From Cytophagales bacterium (lineage in GTDB: Bacteria; Bacteroidota; Bacteroidia; Cytophagales; Spirosomataceae), in NCBI GenBank assembly GCA_004292855.1, contig RDXN01000040.1:55924-119923 (forward strand): a stretch of DNA of 64,000 nucleotides, given 5' to 3'. How positions within the stretch are numbered: position 1 is the stretch's first letter; every line of letters starts with the position of its first letter. Shown in pieces: positions 33,757-42,784 of this stretch. The notes beneath the pieces are model-generated. The model ran no database searches. It was not told the origin of the DNA and saw only the letters and a program-made list of their open reading frames with translations. Position numbers and translations under genes: made by a program.

Positions 33757-34472
33757 TGATCGCTATTTTTCGTAAGGAGGTTAACCAGTTTTTTAGTTCA
33801 CCCATCGCTTATATTATCATGGCGGTGTTTCTGACCGCTACAGGCCTGATGTTGTGGGTGTTTCCCGATACCAGCCTTCTCGAATACGGCTACGCCGACA
33901 TGAGCGCGTTTTTCAACCTAGCTCCCTATGCTCTGTTGTTCCTGGTGCCCGCCATTACGATGCGCTCTATTGCCGACGAAGTACGCATGGGCACGCTCGA
34001 ATGGCTCCTGACCAAGCCCGTGAGCCGTTGGGCTATTGTGGGCGGTAAATTTCTGGCTTGCTGGCTACTGGTTGCTCTTACGTTGCTTCCCACTGTGATC
34101 TACTACATCACGCTGTACCAATTGGGTAGTCCGGTTGGTAATATCGACTCGGCGGCTGTTTTAGGCTCGTATGTGGGTCTGTTATTGCTGGGGGGCGCAT
34201 TTGTGGCGATTGGTTTGTGGGCCTCGTCGCTCAACGATAATCAGGTCGTGGCGTTTGTATTGGGCGTATTTATTTGTCTCTTGTTTTACGTCGGGCTAAG
34301 CTCCCTTGCCGGTTTGGATGCGCTCGGACGCGTCGGCTATTACATGTCGTATCTGGCCTTCGACGAGCAATATCGCGCGCTGGGCCGGGGCCTGATCGAC
34401 TCCCGAAACGTGGTCTACTTTGCCAGCCTGACCTTCTTTTTTCTGTTTCTAACTACGCAACGGCTTCGATGA
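33756..34472 (+). CDS. gldF: Gliding-motility ABC transporter permease GldF
   Basis: Inner-membrane permease of 238 residues with six hydrophobic segments, ABC2 type. The N terminus (IFRKEVNQFFSSPIAYII) and RSIADEVRMGTLEWLLTKPVS are typical of GldF. In Flavobacterium GldF works with GldG and the ATPase GldA. Here the next gene is a VanZ-like protein, so GldG is not adjacent. A general ABC2 permease is the alternative call. Confidence 0.85.
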   Translation: MIAIFRKEVNQFFSSPIAYIIMAVFLTATGLMLWVFPDTSLLEYGYADMSAFFNLAPYALLFLVPAITMRSIADEVRMGTLEWLLTKPVSRWAIVGGKFLACWLLVALTLLPTVIYYITLYQLGSPVGNIDSAAVLGSYVGLLLLGGAFVAIGLWASSLNDNQVVAFVLGVFICLLFYVGLSSLAGLDALGRVGYYMSYLAFDEQYRALGRGLIDSRNVVYFASLTFFFLFLTTQRLR

Positions 34473-34813
34473 TTCGCCTAAACCGCACCTTGTTTCTCTG
34501 GCTGGCTATCGGCTGGACCGTCGCTATGTTCGTTGCCTGTTCATGGCCAGGTAAGGATGCGCCCAACCTGTCGAATAACGACAAGTGGGGACATGCGCTC
34601 ATGTTTGCGATTTTTGCCGTTCTCTGGATGCTAACCAAACGAAAGACTGCTGTTTGGGTGCTTGGCGTAGGAATTGCCTATGGACTGTTTACCGAGGTCT
34701 GGCAGGGCGTAATGCCCATCGGTCGCTCCTTCGATTGGTACGACTTGCTAGCCGACGCCGTTGGTGTGGTGATTGGGGTAGGAGTGGCTTCGCTGGTAAT
34801 GCGTAATGATTAA
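34469..34813 (+). CDS. VanZ-like membrane protein
   Basis: A 114-residue protein with about four membrane segments. The VanZ-type features are the NDKWGHALMFAIFAVLW stretch and FTEVWQGVMPIGRSFDWYDLLAD with conserved acidic residues. It starts at 34469 in an ATGA overlap with gldF, although an open frame extends further upstream within gldF. The last codons (VMRND) and stop lie in a dispersed inverted repeat. Confidence 0.82.
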   Translation: MIRLNRTLFLWLAIGWTVAMFVACSWPGKDAPNLSNNDKWGHALMFAIFAVLWMLTKRKTAVWVLGVGIAYGLFTEVWQGVMPIGRSFDWYDLLADAVGVVIGVGVASLVMRND

Positions 34814-34872
34814 TGCGTAATGCGTAGCAGACTGACGTGAGAGCTACGCATTACGCATTAATCATTACGCAT
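34799..34872. repeat. Perfect 30-bp inverted repeat at a gene end
   Basis: Arms 34799-34828 and 34843-34872, built from ATGCGTAATGATTAATGCG, are exact reverse complements with a 14-bp loop. The left arm contains the stop of the VanZ gene, and the right arm ends two bases before the stop of the convergent TPR gene. A shared terminator role is likely. Confidence 0.9.
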
Positions 34873-34874
34873 TC

Positions 34875-36236
34875 TTAACGCTGCGCCGTTATGCGGCTAC
34901 ACCGCTCGGTAATAATCTTGTAGGCCTGCACATAGCCCAACTCGCCCGCGCGGCTCAGGTCGAGACAACCCGCCTGCTCATCGCCTGTATCGAACCGAAC
35001 AATACCCCGCAAATAATAGGCTTCTGAGTGCCGAGGATTCAGTTTTACAGCACTGTTGCAGTCGATCATTGATCCTTTCTGATCGCCCAGCGACGAGCGG
35101 ATAATGCCCCGGATAAAATACGACTCTGCCGATGTTGGGTTTAGTTCGATAGCCCGGTTGAGGTCGGCGAGGGCGGCTTTACTTTCACCACCAGCGTTTT
35201 TGAGTAGTCCCCGCAACAGAAACGCATCGGACCGGTCGTCGTTCAGTTCGCTAACTCGGTACCGTTCCTGAAGTACAGTGCTCAGGAGCGGCATCAGGTT
35301 TTGCGTGATAAAGTCGCTGTAGTAGGCCTTGGTTTGCAGGCTTGTGTTGCCCATCTCGATGGAGCGATCAATGTCCTGAATGGCCTGCTTGTTGCTACCC
35401 GTACGGCTCTTGCAATAACCCCGGCTGAAATGCGCCTTAAAGTGGGCAGGATCGAGTTGCAGTGTCTTGTCGAAATCAGTAGAGGCTCCGTTAAAATCGG
35501 CCATGCGCGTTTTAACTAAACCACGCTTGTAGAACAGATCGGGGTCGTTCGGAGTGATTTCGATAGACCGACCAAAATCGGCAAGGGCTCCCTTCGGATC
35601 GTCGAGCCGGAACCGGGCATAACCGCGCCCGGCCAGGGCCTGTGCTTTGTTTGGTGCTTTTTCGAGGGCTAGGCTGAAATCGGCCATAGCACCCTTAAAA
35701 TCGCCCATTTGGTTTTTGCAGTTGCCACGGGCCGCCAGGATATTTACGTCGCTTGGGGCCAGTGCGGCTGCCTTGTTAAAATCTGAAAGGGCGGTTGTGA
35801 GGTAGTTGACCTGAGCACGACTCAGACCACGGTGGTAATAAAGCAGAGCGTCGTTCGGGTTCAGTTCGATAGCCCGATTAAAATCCTGTACGGCTCCCCG
35901 AAAATCGTCGATTTTCGTACGGTTGATGCCTCGGTATAAAAACGAGTTGGCATCTTGTGGGTTCAGTTCAATAGACTGATCAAGGTCCAGAATAGCCCCC
36001 TGAATATCGTTCAGGCTAATCTTGGCCAGCGCGCGGTTGTAGTAACTCGGAGCATTGTCCGGGTTCAGAATAATGGCAGTCGTGAACGCTTGCAATGCGC
36101 CTGTGTAGTCTTTCGCATTGCTTTTTTGAACACCTTCGTTGAAGTAGTCAGACGCGGTGGGCGTGTTCTGACCGAAGGTTACGGCAGGAAGCAGGAGAGC
36201 TGCCAAAACGCAGCTTCGCAGTACAGATTTAATCAT
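34875..36236 (-). CDS. Secreted TPR-repeat protein
   Basis: A 453-residue protein with a signal peptide (cleaved near VTFGQ) and about eleven tetratricopeptide repeats across nearly the whole mature length, for example AIELNPNDALLYYHRGLSRA. It is expected in the periplasm as a protein-binding scaffold. No enzymatic domain is seen, and neighbours do not reveal the partner. Confidence 0.88.
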   Translation of the reverse strand: MIKSVLRSCVLAALLLPAVTFGQNTPTASDYFNEGVQKSNAKDYTGALQAFTTAIILNPDNAPSYYNRALAKISLNDIQGAILDLDQSIELNPQDANSFLYRGINRTKIDDFRGAVQDFNRAIELNPNDALLYYHRGLSRAQVNYLTTALSDFNKAAALAPSDVNILAARGNCKNQMGDFKGAMADFSLALEKAPNKAQALAGRGYARFRLDDPKGALADFGRSIEITPNDPDLFYKRGLVKTRMADFNGASTDFDKTLQLDPAHFKAHFSRGYCKSRTGSNKQAIQDIDRSIEMGNTSLQTKAYYSDFITQNLMPLLSTVLQERYRVSELNDDRSDAFLLRGLLKNAGGESKAALADLNRAIELNPTSAESYFIRGIIRSSLGDQKGSMIDCNSAVKLNPRHSEAYYLRGIVRFDTGDEQAGCLDLSRAGELGYVQAYKIITERCSRITAQR

Positions 36237-36424
36237 GCTCTTTTATGGGGTTAATTGGTTGAGACTGTACCCGTAAATGTAAAAGGAATGCGAGCGCAAT
36301 ACCAATTTTTTAGACGGGAAAAAGTATAATTTGGTCATGTTAATTTGTTAATCTATAGATATTAAGTATCCGTAGCGCGAAATTACCAACTTAAGCTATT
36401 TTACCTATGAAATTAATGGATCAT

Positions 36425-37855
36425 TCACGGAAGTTTAATGTTGGAGGCTGATTCTAAGCCTATTCCACCGGTTTCGTCAACTGTTACACACAAGTTCAGC
36501 ATCTGTAAATACGAATTCAACAGGTCGAACAGCGATTCGTGTCCTATGATACAAATATCGTAATACCAATCGAGCGATTGACCAATTACTTCCTCCGTAA
36601 CAGCCCGGTAGTCGGCGAATGTGTAACCCATAACTGGCTTTCCGAATCGCTCCCACATGAGCCGCATCACCGTGTCGAGCGAGCGTGTATGGTTGGTGAC
36701 CTGCCGGATGTGCAGGTCCAGGATCATGGCCGCAATAGCTCCTTTGTGGTAAACCGACACTTTTCGGTCGGGAACGCCTTTCTCGTAGCCATCGAGCCAC
36801 AAATCCCACGAGGCCTCCAGAAGCGACTGGGGCGACCGCCCATTATTTTCAAAGTGACGTTTGAGCGTCACGTGCAACTCCTTCAAATAAGCCCCCTCAT
36901 TGAACACCCCCGAACGGTACAGAATCTGATCGCCGTAGTACGTAGTGACTCCCTCGGCCACAAAGCAGGTTGTAAAGTAATTTTCGCGGGTGAAATCGTA
37001 TGGCAATAGCTCCGTAGGCCGGATGCGGATAATGTTCCAGGCATGAAATAACTCGTGCGAGGCAATGCCCAGCAGGTCGGTGTAGAGACCCTCGCCCTCG
37101 TCGGCGGGGCCAAGCACGAGCACGGTGCTGTTTCGGTGCTCAACGCCGTGGTAATGAGCCGTCGATAGCAGAATGGTCAGGAAATGGTATTCGGTTTCGG
37201 GGAACTCGCCAAATAAGTCAATCTGTGCTTCGGTGAACCGGCTGAAATCGCGCACGACGCGCTCCGGGTCGAAGGCCATTCGGCCCGCCACCCAAACATG
37301 AAAGGCCACTCCGCGCACGGTGTAGTCAATGCAGTGCAGTGCGGGAGCCGCGATAAACGGAGAGTCGACGAGGTGGTAAAAATCAGTTGCGGTTAGGGTT
37401 CGGGGGGCAATTTGGGGTAATCCGCAGGCAATGGTCCAGGTGTCGGGAATGTCGAGTTCGAGGGTGCAGGGGTCATTAATCCGGCCTTCGGCGTAGAGAC
37501 ACAGGTTCACCGGATTCACGTAGAGCCAGGGGCTTACGTCAGCGTCGTTGCTGATGTAGCTGCTGCCCGCGTTGATCACATTGGCGTAGTAGTTATAGTG
37601 GACAATGAGTTCGGATGCCCCGTTTGTCTCGACTAGCCAACGGTCTTTGGTGATCTTGCGAAAGGGCAGGGGTTGACCGGCTCCATCCGTAATCGTAAAC
37701 CGCTGAATGTTTTTGGCGAAGTGTTGTAGCTCATAGCGGCCCGGTCGCCAGGCAGGTAGCTGTAACTCGACGGTAGGGGTTTGGATGTCGGTCAGTCGGG
37801 CCTCAATGGCAATGTAGTGGGGCAGGAGCGGGTCGGCAAACAGGCGATAGTGCAT
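36425..37855 (-). CDS. M61-family peptidase without PDZ domain
   Basis: Gluzincin-type zinc aminopeptidase of 476 residues. The zinc site is complete: HELFH with His267 and His271, and Glu301 in FVAEGVTTYYGD. The N-terminal beta domain (LQLPAWRPGRYELQHFAKN) is typical of M61 glycyl aminopeptidases. Family members usually have about 600 residues with a C-terminal PDZ domain; this one ends soon after the catalytic domain. No signal peptide is visible. The start is at the ATG at 37855; a TTG four codons upstream is possible. Confidence 0.87.
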   Translation of the reverse strand: MHYRLFADPLLPHYIAIEARLTDIQTPTVELQLPAWRPGRYELQHFAKNIQRFTITDGAGQPLPFRKITKDRWLVETNGASELIVHYNYYANVINAGSSYISNDADVSPWLYVNPVNLCLYAEGRINDPCTLELDIPDTWTIACGLPQIAPRTLTATDFYHLVDSPFIAAPALHCIDYTVRGVAFHVWVAGRMAFDPERVVRDFSRFTEAQIDLFGEFPETEYHFLTILLSTAHYHGVEHRNSTVLVLGPADEGEGLYTDLLGIASHELFHAWNIIRIRPTELLPYDFTRENYFTTCFVAEGVTTYYGDQILYRSGVFNEGAYLKELHVTLKRHFENNGRSPQSLLEASWDLWLDGYEKGVPDRKVSVYHKGAIAAMILDLHIRQVTNHTRSLDTVMRLMWERFGKPVMGYTFADYRAVTEEVIGQSLDWYYDICIIGHESLFDLLNSYLQMLNLCVTVDETGGIGLESASNIKLP

Positions 37856-37928
37856 ACGGCTGGGCAATAAAGTCTACCTGAAATACCTGCCGCAAGGTCA
37901 ATTAGTTTCGACAAACCGTAAAGAATCC

Positions 37929-38582
37929 CTAAACTGCCTCTACAGGAGTCGGCAATAAGGCTTCAACAATTGGTTTAAGGGCTTTCAACGCCCGTAGAAT
38001 GGTAAACACTTCATCGGTTAAGGCCGAATAAGCCGGACTGATCGCATACTGCCGCCCGTCAAGTATAATGAAATACCAATTTTGTCCGACCACGTAACAA
38101 CCGTAAAGCGGATGAGCGTAGCCCGTGTTAAGGCTTTGTCCGACCAACATAGCTCCTAATGCCTGTGCTGCGGGATCGCCGTTAGGATCTTTCTCTTTCT
38201 TATATTCTTGAAAAGCAAAATAAGGAACTTCTGGCTCCCGATACCCCGACGCTACCATGCCATCGGGTTTGCCAGTCAAAATATAATCGCCAACCTGCGC
38301 CGTGATTTGCCGCTGAGCAAACAAATTGTACTCTTGCGACGATAATTCGGCCATACTAAACAGCGGACCAATAAAATGAAGCGACAATTCTTGCTCATTC
38401 CAGCCAAAAACATTCAGGCGAAGTAGGTTCTGAATTTTAAGCAGAAACGGAGTGTCGGCTTCATCAATAGGCATATCGATGGCCAACCAATCAGCCAATG
38501 CCTGTAGCTTAAACACTTGGCGAAGGCCAAATTTCTTATCAACATCCGTTAGCGATAATTGATTGAAGAAGATAGTTTCCAT
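37929..38582 (-). CDS. PD-(D/E)XK nuclease-like protein, unknown role
   Basis: A 217-residue soluble protein. The order NEQELSLHFIGPL, then KPDGMV (Asp107), then FAFQEYKKEKD (Glu126, Lys128), and a helix with AAQALGAML fits the alpha-beta core of PD-(D/E)XK nucleases. A C-terminal YGCYVVGQNWYFIILDG strand pair follows. Similar proteins are common as orphans in Cytophagales. The nuclease activity is inferred from the motif only. Confidence 0.6.
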   Translation of the reverse strand: METIFFNQLSLTDVDKKFGLRQVFKLQALADWLAIDMPIDEADTPFLLKIQNLLRLNVFGWNEQELSLHFIGPLFSMAELSSQEYNLFAQRQITAQVGDYILTGKPDGMVASGYREPEVPYFAFQEYKKEKDPNGDPAAQALGAMLVGQSLNTGYAHPLYGCYVVGQNWYFIILDGRQYAISPAYSALTDEVFTILRALKALKPIVEALLPTPVEAV

Positions 38583-38609
38583 GAATTTGTCCGAATCGTT
38601 GTGCGTCTA

Positions 38610-38617
38610 CAAAGCTA
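38610..38617 (-). promoter_or_regulatory. -7 box of the PD-(D/E)XK-like gene
   Basis: TAGCTTTG on the minus strand, 20 bp downstream of TTGC in the palindrome TTGCAA at 38636-38641. It matches the Bacteroidota consensus. Confidence 0.55.
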
Positions 38618-38635
38618 CTATTTTTGGACGACTCC

Positions 38636-38673
38636 TTGCAAGAACAAAACAGAGTCCGTATTTTTGCGGACTC
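38636..38673 (+). promoter_or_regulatory. Promoter of rpmH-rnpA
   Basis: TTGC (38636-38639) then, 19 bp later, TATTTTTG (38659-38666), a perfect -7 match. The -7 box is itself enclosed by the inverted repeat GAGTCCG/CGGACTC (38652-38658, 38667-38673), which could fold in DNA or mark an operator. Another TATTTTTG lies at 38619-38626. Confidence 0.6.
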
Positions 38674-38712
38674 ATTTGGAAACAGGCTTTTAGCTATTGA
38701 ATTTATACAGCA

Positions 38713-38880
38713 ATGAAACGTACGTATCAACCCTCAAATCGCAAGCGTCGGAATAAGCACGGCTTTCGCGAGCGGATGTCCACCCCAAACGGTCGGGCAG
38801 TAATAGCCCGTCGCCGGGCAAAAGGTCGCCACAAGCTGACCGTGTCTGACGAGAAAAAAGGGGACCGGTTTAAATTGTAA
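38713..38880 (+). CDS. rpmH: 50S ribosomal protein L34
   Basis: A 55-residue, very basic protein of the large ribosomal subunit. It starts [18 protein letters not shown], the universal L34 signature, and contains [19 protein letters not shown]. Its stop overlaps the start of rnpA (TAATG), the conserved gene order near the origin region in many bacteria. Confidence 0.97.
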   Translation: MKRTYQPSNRKRRNKHGFRERMSTPNGRAVIARRRAKGRHKLTVSDEKKGDRFKL

Positions 38881-39341
38881 TGTCTGAGCCGCAAAATTTT
38901 GCCGGTCCGCCGGTGCGGTCTCTACAGCCATACATGCACAATTTCCCGAAATCGGAACGCCTTAGTGGCAAAAAGAAGATCGGGATGCTTTTTGAAAAAG
39001 GTAGAACAGACTTACGGTCGTTCTACCTTTTTCCGTTTCGGGTCATCTACCACTACAGCCTTAATGAGGATGGTCAACGCCTGGGGCCACTCACGACGGC
39101 AGTGCTGATTAACGTCTCGAAGCGGACTTTCAAACGAGCCGTCGACCGGAATCTGGTTCGTCGGCGTATCCGCGAGGCCTACCGGCTTAACAAACAGTTG
39201 TTGGGGCATGAAAATAGCCCGCCAACAGAAATTGCTTTTTTGTATATTGCAAAGACAAAAGCAACGTTTGAAGAGATAGAAAAGGGTATGAAGCGCACCC
39301 TACGGAAAGTAGACAGCGGACACGCCGACCCTCCCAAATAA
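38880..39341 (+). CDS. rnpA: Ribonuclease P protein component
   Basis: Protein subunit of RNase P, which matures tRNA 5' ends. It has 153 residues from the overlapping ATG at 38880; an internal ATG at 38934 gives a more usual N terminus (MHNFPKSERLSGKKKIG) and is the alternative start. The RNR signature is present as KRTFKRAVDRNLVRRRIREAYR. Translation is coupled to rpmH. Confidence 0.94.
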   Translation: MSEPQNFAGPPVRSLQPYMHNFPKSERLSGKKKIGMLFEKGRTDLRSFYLFPFRVIYHYSLNEDGQRLGPLTTAVLINVSKRTFKRAVDRNLVRRRIREAYRLNKQLLGHENSPPTEIAFLYIAKTKATFEEIEKGMKRTLRKVDSGHADPPK

Positions 39342-39350
39342 CACAATACG

Positions 39351-41000
39351 ATGAACTTCCGCAAAAAGCTACTTCTGGGAACCTCGGCCTTAGTGGTGGC
39401 CAGTGGCATGACCGCGTTTCAGAAAGACGACAGGTTTTTCGAGATCGCCCGCAACCTCGACATCTACGCGACCATGTTTAAGGAACTGAACATGTACTAC
39501 GTGGATGAAGTAAACCCCAACCGCATGGTCAGGACGAGCATTGAGGCCATGCTCAAAACGCTCGACCCCTATACCAATTTCTACGCCGAAGACGAAATTG
39601 AGGACTTTATGACCATGACCACAGGCCGTTACAACGGTATTGGGGCGTTGGTGGGGCAGCGGCAGGGGAAGAGCATTGTGTTGATGATTTATGAGGGAAC
39701 CCCCGCCGAAAAGTCGGGCCTGCGCATTGGCGACGAGATTTTGAAAGTCGACGGCGTGAACGTGAAGGACCGGAAGGATGCCGATGCGGGTAAGCTCCTG
39801 CGTGGGCAGACCAATACCGCCGTAAAGCTCACTGTAAAGCGATACGGACAAAAAGATGCTCTAGACCTGACTGTAACGCGCGATGTGGTGAAGATGACCA
39901 ACGTGCCGTACTACGGCATGATCACGGACGAGATTGGCTATGTGGACCTGAAAGATTTTACGGCAACGGCCTCGCGTGAGGTGCGGCAGGCGGTGGTTGA
40001 ACTGAAGGGCAAGGGTATGAAAAAACTCATTCTCGACGTGCGCGAGAACCCCGGCGGTCTGCTGAACATGGCTATCGACATCTCGAACCTGTTCGTCCCG
40101 AAAGATTCGGAGGTGGTAACGACGAAGGGCAAGGTGCAGGAGTGGAACAAAACCTACACAGCCTTGGCTCCCCCGCTTGATCTCGAAATGCCAATTATTG
40201 TACTGGCGAACAGCCGGAGCGCGTCGGCTGCCGAAATTGTGGCTGGTGTGATTCAAGACTACGACCGGGGGGTTTTGATTGGGCAACGGACCTACGGCAA
40301 GGGCCTTGTGCAAACCACCCGTGATTTGACGTTTGGCACCAAAATGAAAATCACCACGGCCAAATATTACATTCCGAGTGGCCGGTGTATTCAGGCTATC
40401 GACTACAGCCACCGCAACCCCGACGGTAGCGTGGGCAAAATTCCCGACTCGCTCCGTACGGCGTTCAAAACGAAGGCAGGTCGTCCGGTATACGACGGTG
40501 GGGGCGTTTTGCCCGATATTGTTACGGAGGCCCCCAACCCAACACCCATTGCCCTGAGTCTGACCAACAAAGGATTGATTTTCGATTATGCCGTGAAATA
40601 CCGGAACGATCACTCGACGGTTAAACCCGCCCGCGAGTTCAAACTGACCGACGCTGAGTACAGTGAGTTTGCCACGTGGTTGAAAGATAAGGAGTACGAT
40701 TACACGACGCAGGTTGAAAAGGACCTGGGTACGCTCGAAGCATCGGCCAAAAAAGAGAAGTACTTCGATCAGATTCAGGATCAGTTGAAGGCCCTGAAAA
40801 ACCGGGTGAGTCACAGCAAAGACGCTGACCTGATGACGTTCAAAGACGAACTCAAGGGGATGCTCGAAAATGAAATCGCCGGGCATTACTACCTGCAACG
40901 GGGCATCAAAGAAGCCTCGTTCAGCACTGACCCCGAAATGAAAGCCGCCCTCGACCTGTTCAAAGACATGAAGAAGTACGAGGGAATTTTGAAAAAATAA
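39351..41000 (+). CDS. S41-family C-terminal processing protease
   Basis: Periplasmic serine protease of 549 residues with an N-terminal signal or anchor. A PDZ domain lies near residues 90-170 (YNGIGALVGQR onward). The catalytic Ser is Ser290 in NSRSASAAEI, and the general-base Lys is in QRTYGKGLVQ about 25 residues later. The family cleaves C-terminal tails or misfolded envelope proteins. It is 9 bp after rnpA and overlaps tsaB by one base, so it belongs to this operon. Confidence 0.93.
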   Translation: MNFRKKLLLGTSALVVASGMTAFQKDDRFFEIARNLDIYATMFKELNMYYVDEVNPNRMVRTSIEAMLKTLDPYTNFYAEDEIEDFMTMTTGRYNGIGALVGQRQGKSIVLMIYEGTPAEKSGLRIGDEILKVDGVNVKDRKDADAGKLLRGQTNTAVKLTVKRYGQKDALDLTVTRDVVKMTNVPYYGMITDEIGYVDLKDFTATASREVRQAVVELKGKGMKKLILDVRENPGGLLNMAIDISNLFVPKDSEVVTTKGKVQEWNKTYTALAPPLDLEMPIIVLANSRSASAAEIVAGVIQDYDRGVLIGQRTYGKGLVQTTRDLTFGTKMKITTAKYYIPSGRCIQAIDYSHRNPDGSVGKIPDSLRTAFKTKAGRPVYDGGGVLPDIVTEAPNPTPIALSLTNKGLIFDYAVKYRNDHSTVKPAREFKLTDAEYSEFATWLKDKEYDYTTQVEKDLGTLEASAKKEKYFDQIQDQLKALKNRVSHSKDADLMTFKDELKGMLENEIAGHYYLQRGIKEASFSTDPEMKAALDLFKDMKKYEGILKK

Positions 41001-41737
41001 TGCTTCTCCTTTCTATTGATACCTCGACCACCGTCTGTTCGGTTGCTTTGCACCGGGCCGACGGTGATTCGTTACAGGCCGAGTTGCTGGGCTGTTTTGA
41101 GCTGTTTACGGAGCGAACCTCGTCGGCAATGCTAACCACCCTCATGCGCGATGTGGTCCGGTACGCCGGTTTCCAGTTGGCCGATCTCGACGCCGTGGTG
41201 GTGGCAAAAGGGCCGGGGTCGTACACGGGCCTGCGCATCGGCACATCGACCGCCAAAGGATTATGTTTCGCGCTCGACAAGCCCCTGCTGGCCGTAAACA
41301 CTCTCCAGGCGATGGCCGAACAAGTGCGCTCCTTCCTTGCCATGCCCCCTGCCGGATCGCCGGACCGTCCTCCCTCCTTATTATTCTGCCCCATGATCGA
41401 CGCTCGGCGGATGGAGGTGTATTGCGCGCTGTACGACGCGCAGGGTATGGAACACAAACCCACCGCAGCCGAAATTATTGACGAAAACTCGTTTGCCGAT
41501 TGGCTTAGGGACCACACCCTCGTCTTTTTTGGCGATGGGGCCGATAAGTGCCGGACGGTTTTGGGTCAACACCCGAACGCGGTGTTTCTGGATGAGATGA
41601 TTCGACCCTCGTCCCGGACGATTGGTCAGTTGGCGGTGGAGCGATTCCGGGCGGGACAGTTTGAGGATGTGGCCGGGTTTGAGCCATTCTACCTCAAAGA
41701 ATTTATGGTGACGAAGCCTAAAAAAGCAGCCTTCTAA
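41000..41737 (+). CDS. tsaB: tRNA t6A biosynthesis protein TsaB
   Basis: Regulatory or structural subunit, with TsaD and TsaE, for N6-threonylcarbamoyladenosine at position 37 of tRNA. It has 245 residues of the ASKHA fold: LLSIDTSTTVCSVAL at the N terminus and GPGSYTGLRIGTSTAKGL near 70-87. It lacks the metal-binding His pair of TsaD, as expected. It overlaps the preceding protease gene by one base (TAATG). Confidence 0.94.
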   Translation: MLLLSIDTSTTVCSVALHRADGDSLQAELLGCFELFTERTSSAMLTTLMRDVVRYAGFQLADLDAVVVAKGPGSYTGLRIGTSTAKGLCFALDKPLLAVNTLQAMAEQVRSFLAMPPAGSPDRPPSLLFCPMIDARRMEVYCALYDAQGMEHKPTAAEIIDENSFADWLRDHTLVFFGDGADKCRTVLGQHPNAVFLDEMIRPSSRTIGQLAVERFRAGQFEDVAGFEPFYLKEFMVTKPKKAAF

Positions 41738-41757
41738 AAATATTCTGTTTCACGCCC

Positions 41758-42726
41758 ATGAACCGAATCGACCGACTCACGGCTATACTCATTCACCTGC
41801 AAACCAAGCGGGTAGTGAAGGCACAGGAGTTGGCCGACCGATTCGAGATTAGCCTCCGAACGGTGTACCGCGACGTGCGGGCACTCGAAGAAGCGGGCGT
41901 TCCGATTGGGGCTGAAGCGGGCATTGGTTATTTTCTGGAAGATTACCATCTGCCGCCCGTCATGTTGAGCAATGCCGAAGCGAGCGCGTTACTGTTTGGG
42001 GCCAAGCTCATCGAGAAGATGGCCGATCAGTCGTTGCGGGAGCCGTTTGCATCGGCCCTGTTCAAGATTCGGTCGGTGCTGAAACGGGCCGATAAGGAGC
42101 ATTTGGCCGATCTGGAAGCACAGATTGCGGTCAGTGGTTACCGACAAGTGTCGGACTTTGCAAACCCCGTCTTGAACACCATTCAGGGAGCATTGGTGCA
42201 GCAACGGGTCTTGTATATGGGTTACCGGGCGGGCTACAACGACGAGACGGTTGAACGAGAAGTAGAACCCGTTGGATTGGTGTATTATGGTGGAAACTGG
42301 CACCTTATTGCCTGGTGTCGATTACGACAGGACTACCGCGATTTCCGCACGGACCGGATGGCGCAAGTGGCCGAAACCGGACGAACGTTCTCCCGGCAGG
42401 ATCGACTCTCGTTGCAGGCGTATTTGCAACAACTCCGCGAGCGGCAGTCCGATCTTCAAGAGGTTGTTGTTTTGTTCGACAGAAAACTAGCCCAAATGAG
42501 TCAGCAACAACGGTATTCGTTTGGGTATGTGAGTGAGGAGCTAGTGGGTGAACACGTTCGAATGCGCTTCATCACTCAGTATATGGAAGGGCTTGGCCGA
42601 TGGTTGCTCATGTACGGCAACGGCATTACGATTGAAAGCCCCGAACCTCTGCGCTTTGCCATGCGCACCTACGTCGAAGAATTACAAAGCCATTATTTAC
42701 AACCCGCCGAATCGCTGCTGACATAG
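41758..42726 (+). CDS. WYL-domain transcriptional regulator
   Basis: A 322-residue regulator with an N-terminal HTH_11 domain (RIDRLTAILIHLQTKRVV, then SLRTVYRDVRALEEAG). A central and C-terminal WYL ligand-sensing region follows (VEPVGLVYYGGNWHLIAWC and the downstream DFRTDRMAQV). It is followed 58 bp later by a GyrI-like gene, a frequent pairing in which the second protein binds small molecules. Confidence 0.9.
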   Translation: MNRIDRLTAILIHLQTKRVVKAQELADRFEISLRTVYRDVRALEEAGVPIGAEAGIGYFLEDYHLPPVMLSNAEASALLFGAKLIEKMADQSLREPFASALFKIRSVLKRADKEHLADLEAQIAVSGYRQVSDFANPVLNTIQGALVQQRVLYMGYRAGYNDETVEREVEPVGLVYYGGNWHLIAWCRLRQDYRDFRTDRMAQVAETGRTFSRQDRLSLQAYLQQLRERQSDLQEVVVLFDRKLAQMSQQQRYSFGYVSEELVGEHVRMRFITQYMEGLGRWLLMYGNGITIESPEPLRFAMRTYVEELQSHYLQPAESLLT

Positions 42727-42784
42727 GGCTGTCGGTATGCCCGCCGACCTTTGTCATGGTCATTCACCAAAACACAGAACAACC

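Noticed and set aside
34274..34468. N-terminal extension of the VanZ-like gene within gldF
   Set aside because: The extension is in the wrong frame of gldF and Arg/Leu-rich; the ATGA overlap start fits the family length.
39861..40898. Antisense 345-residue frame over the S41 protease
   Set aside because: No domain or start signal; the plus-strand gene is clear.
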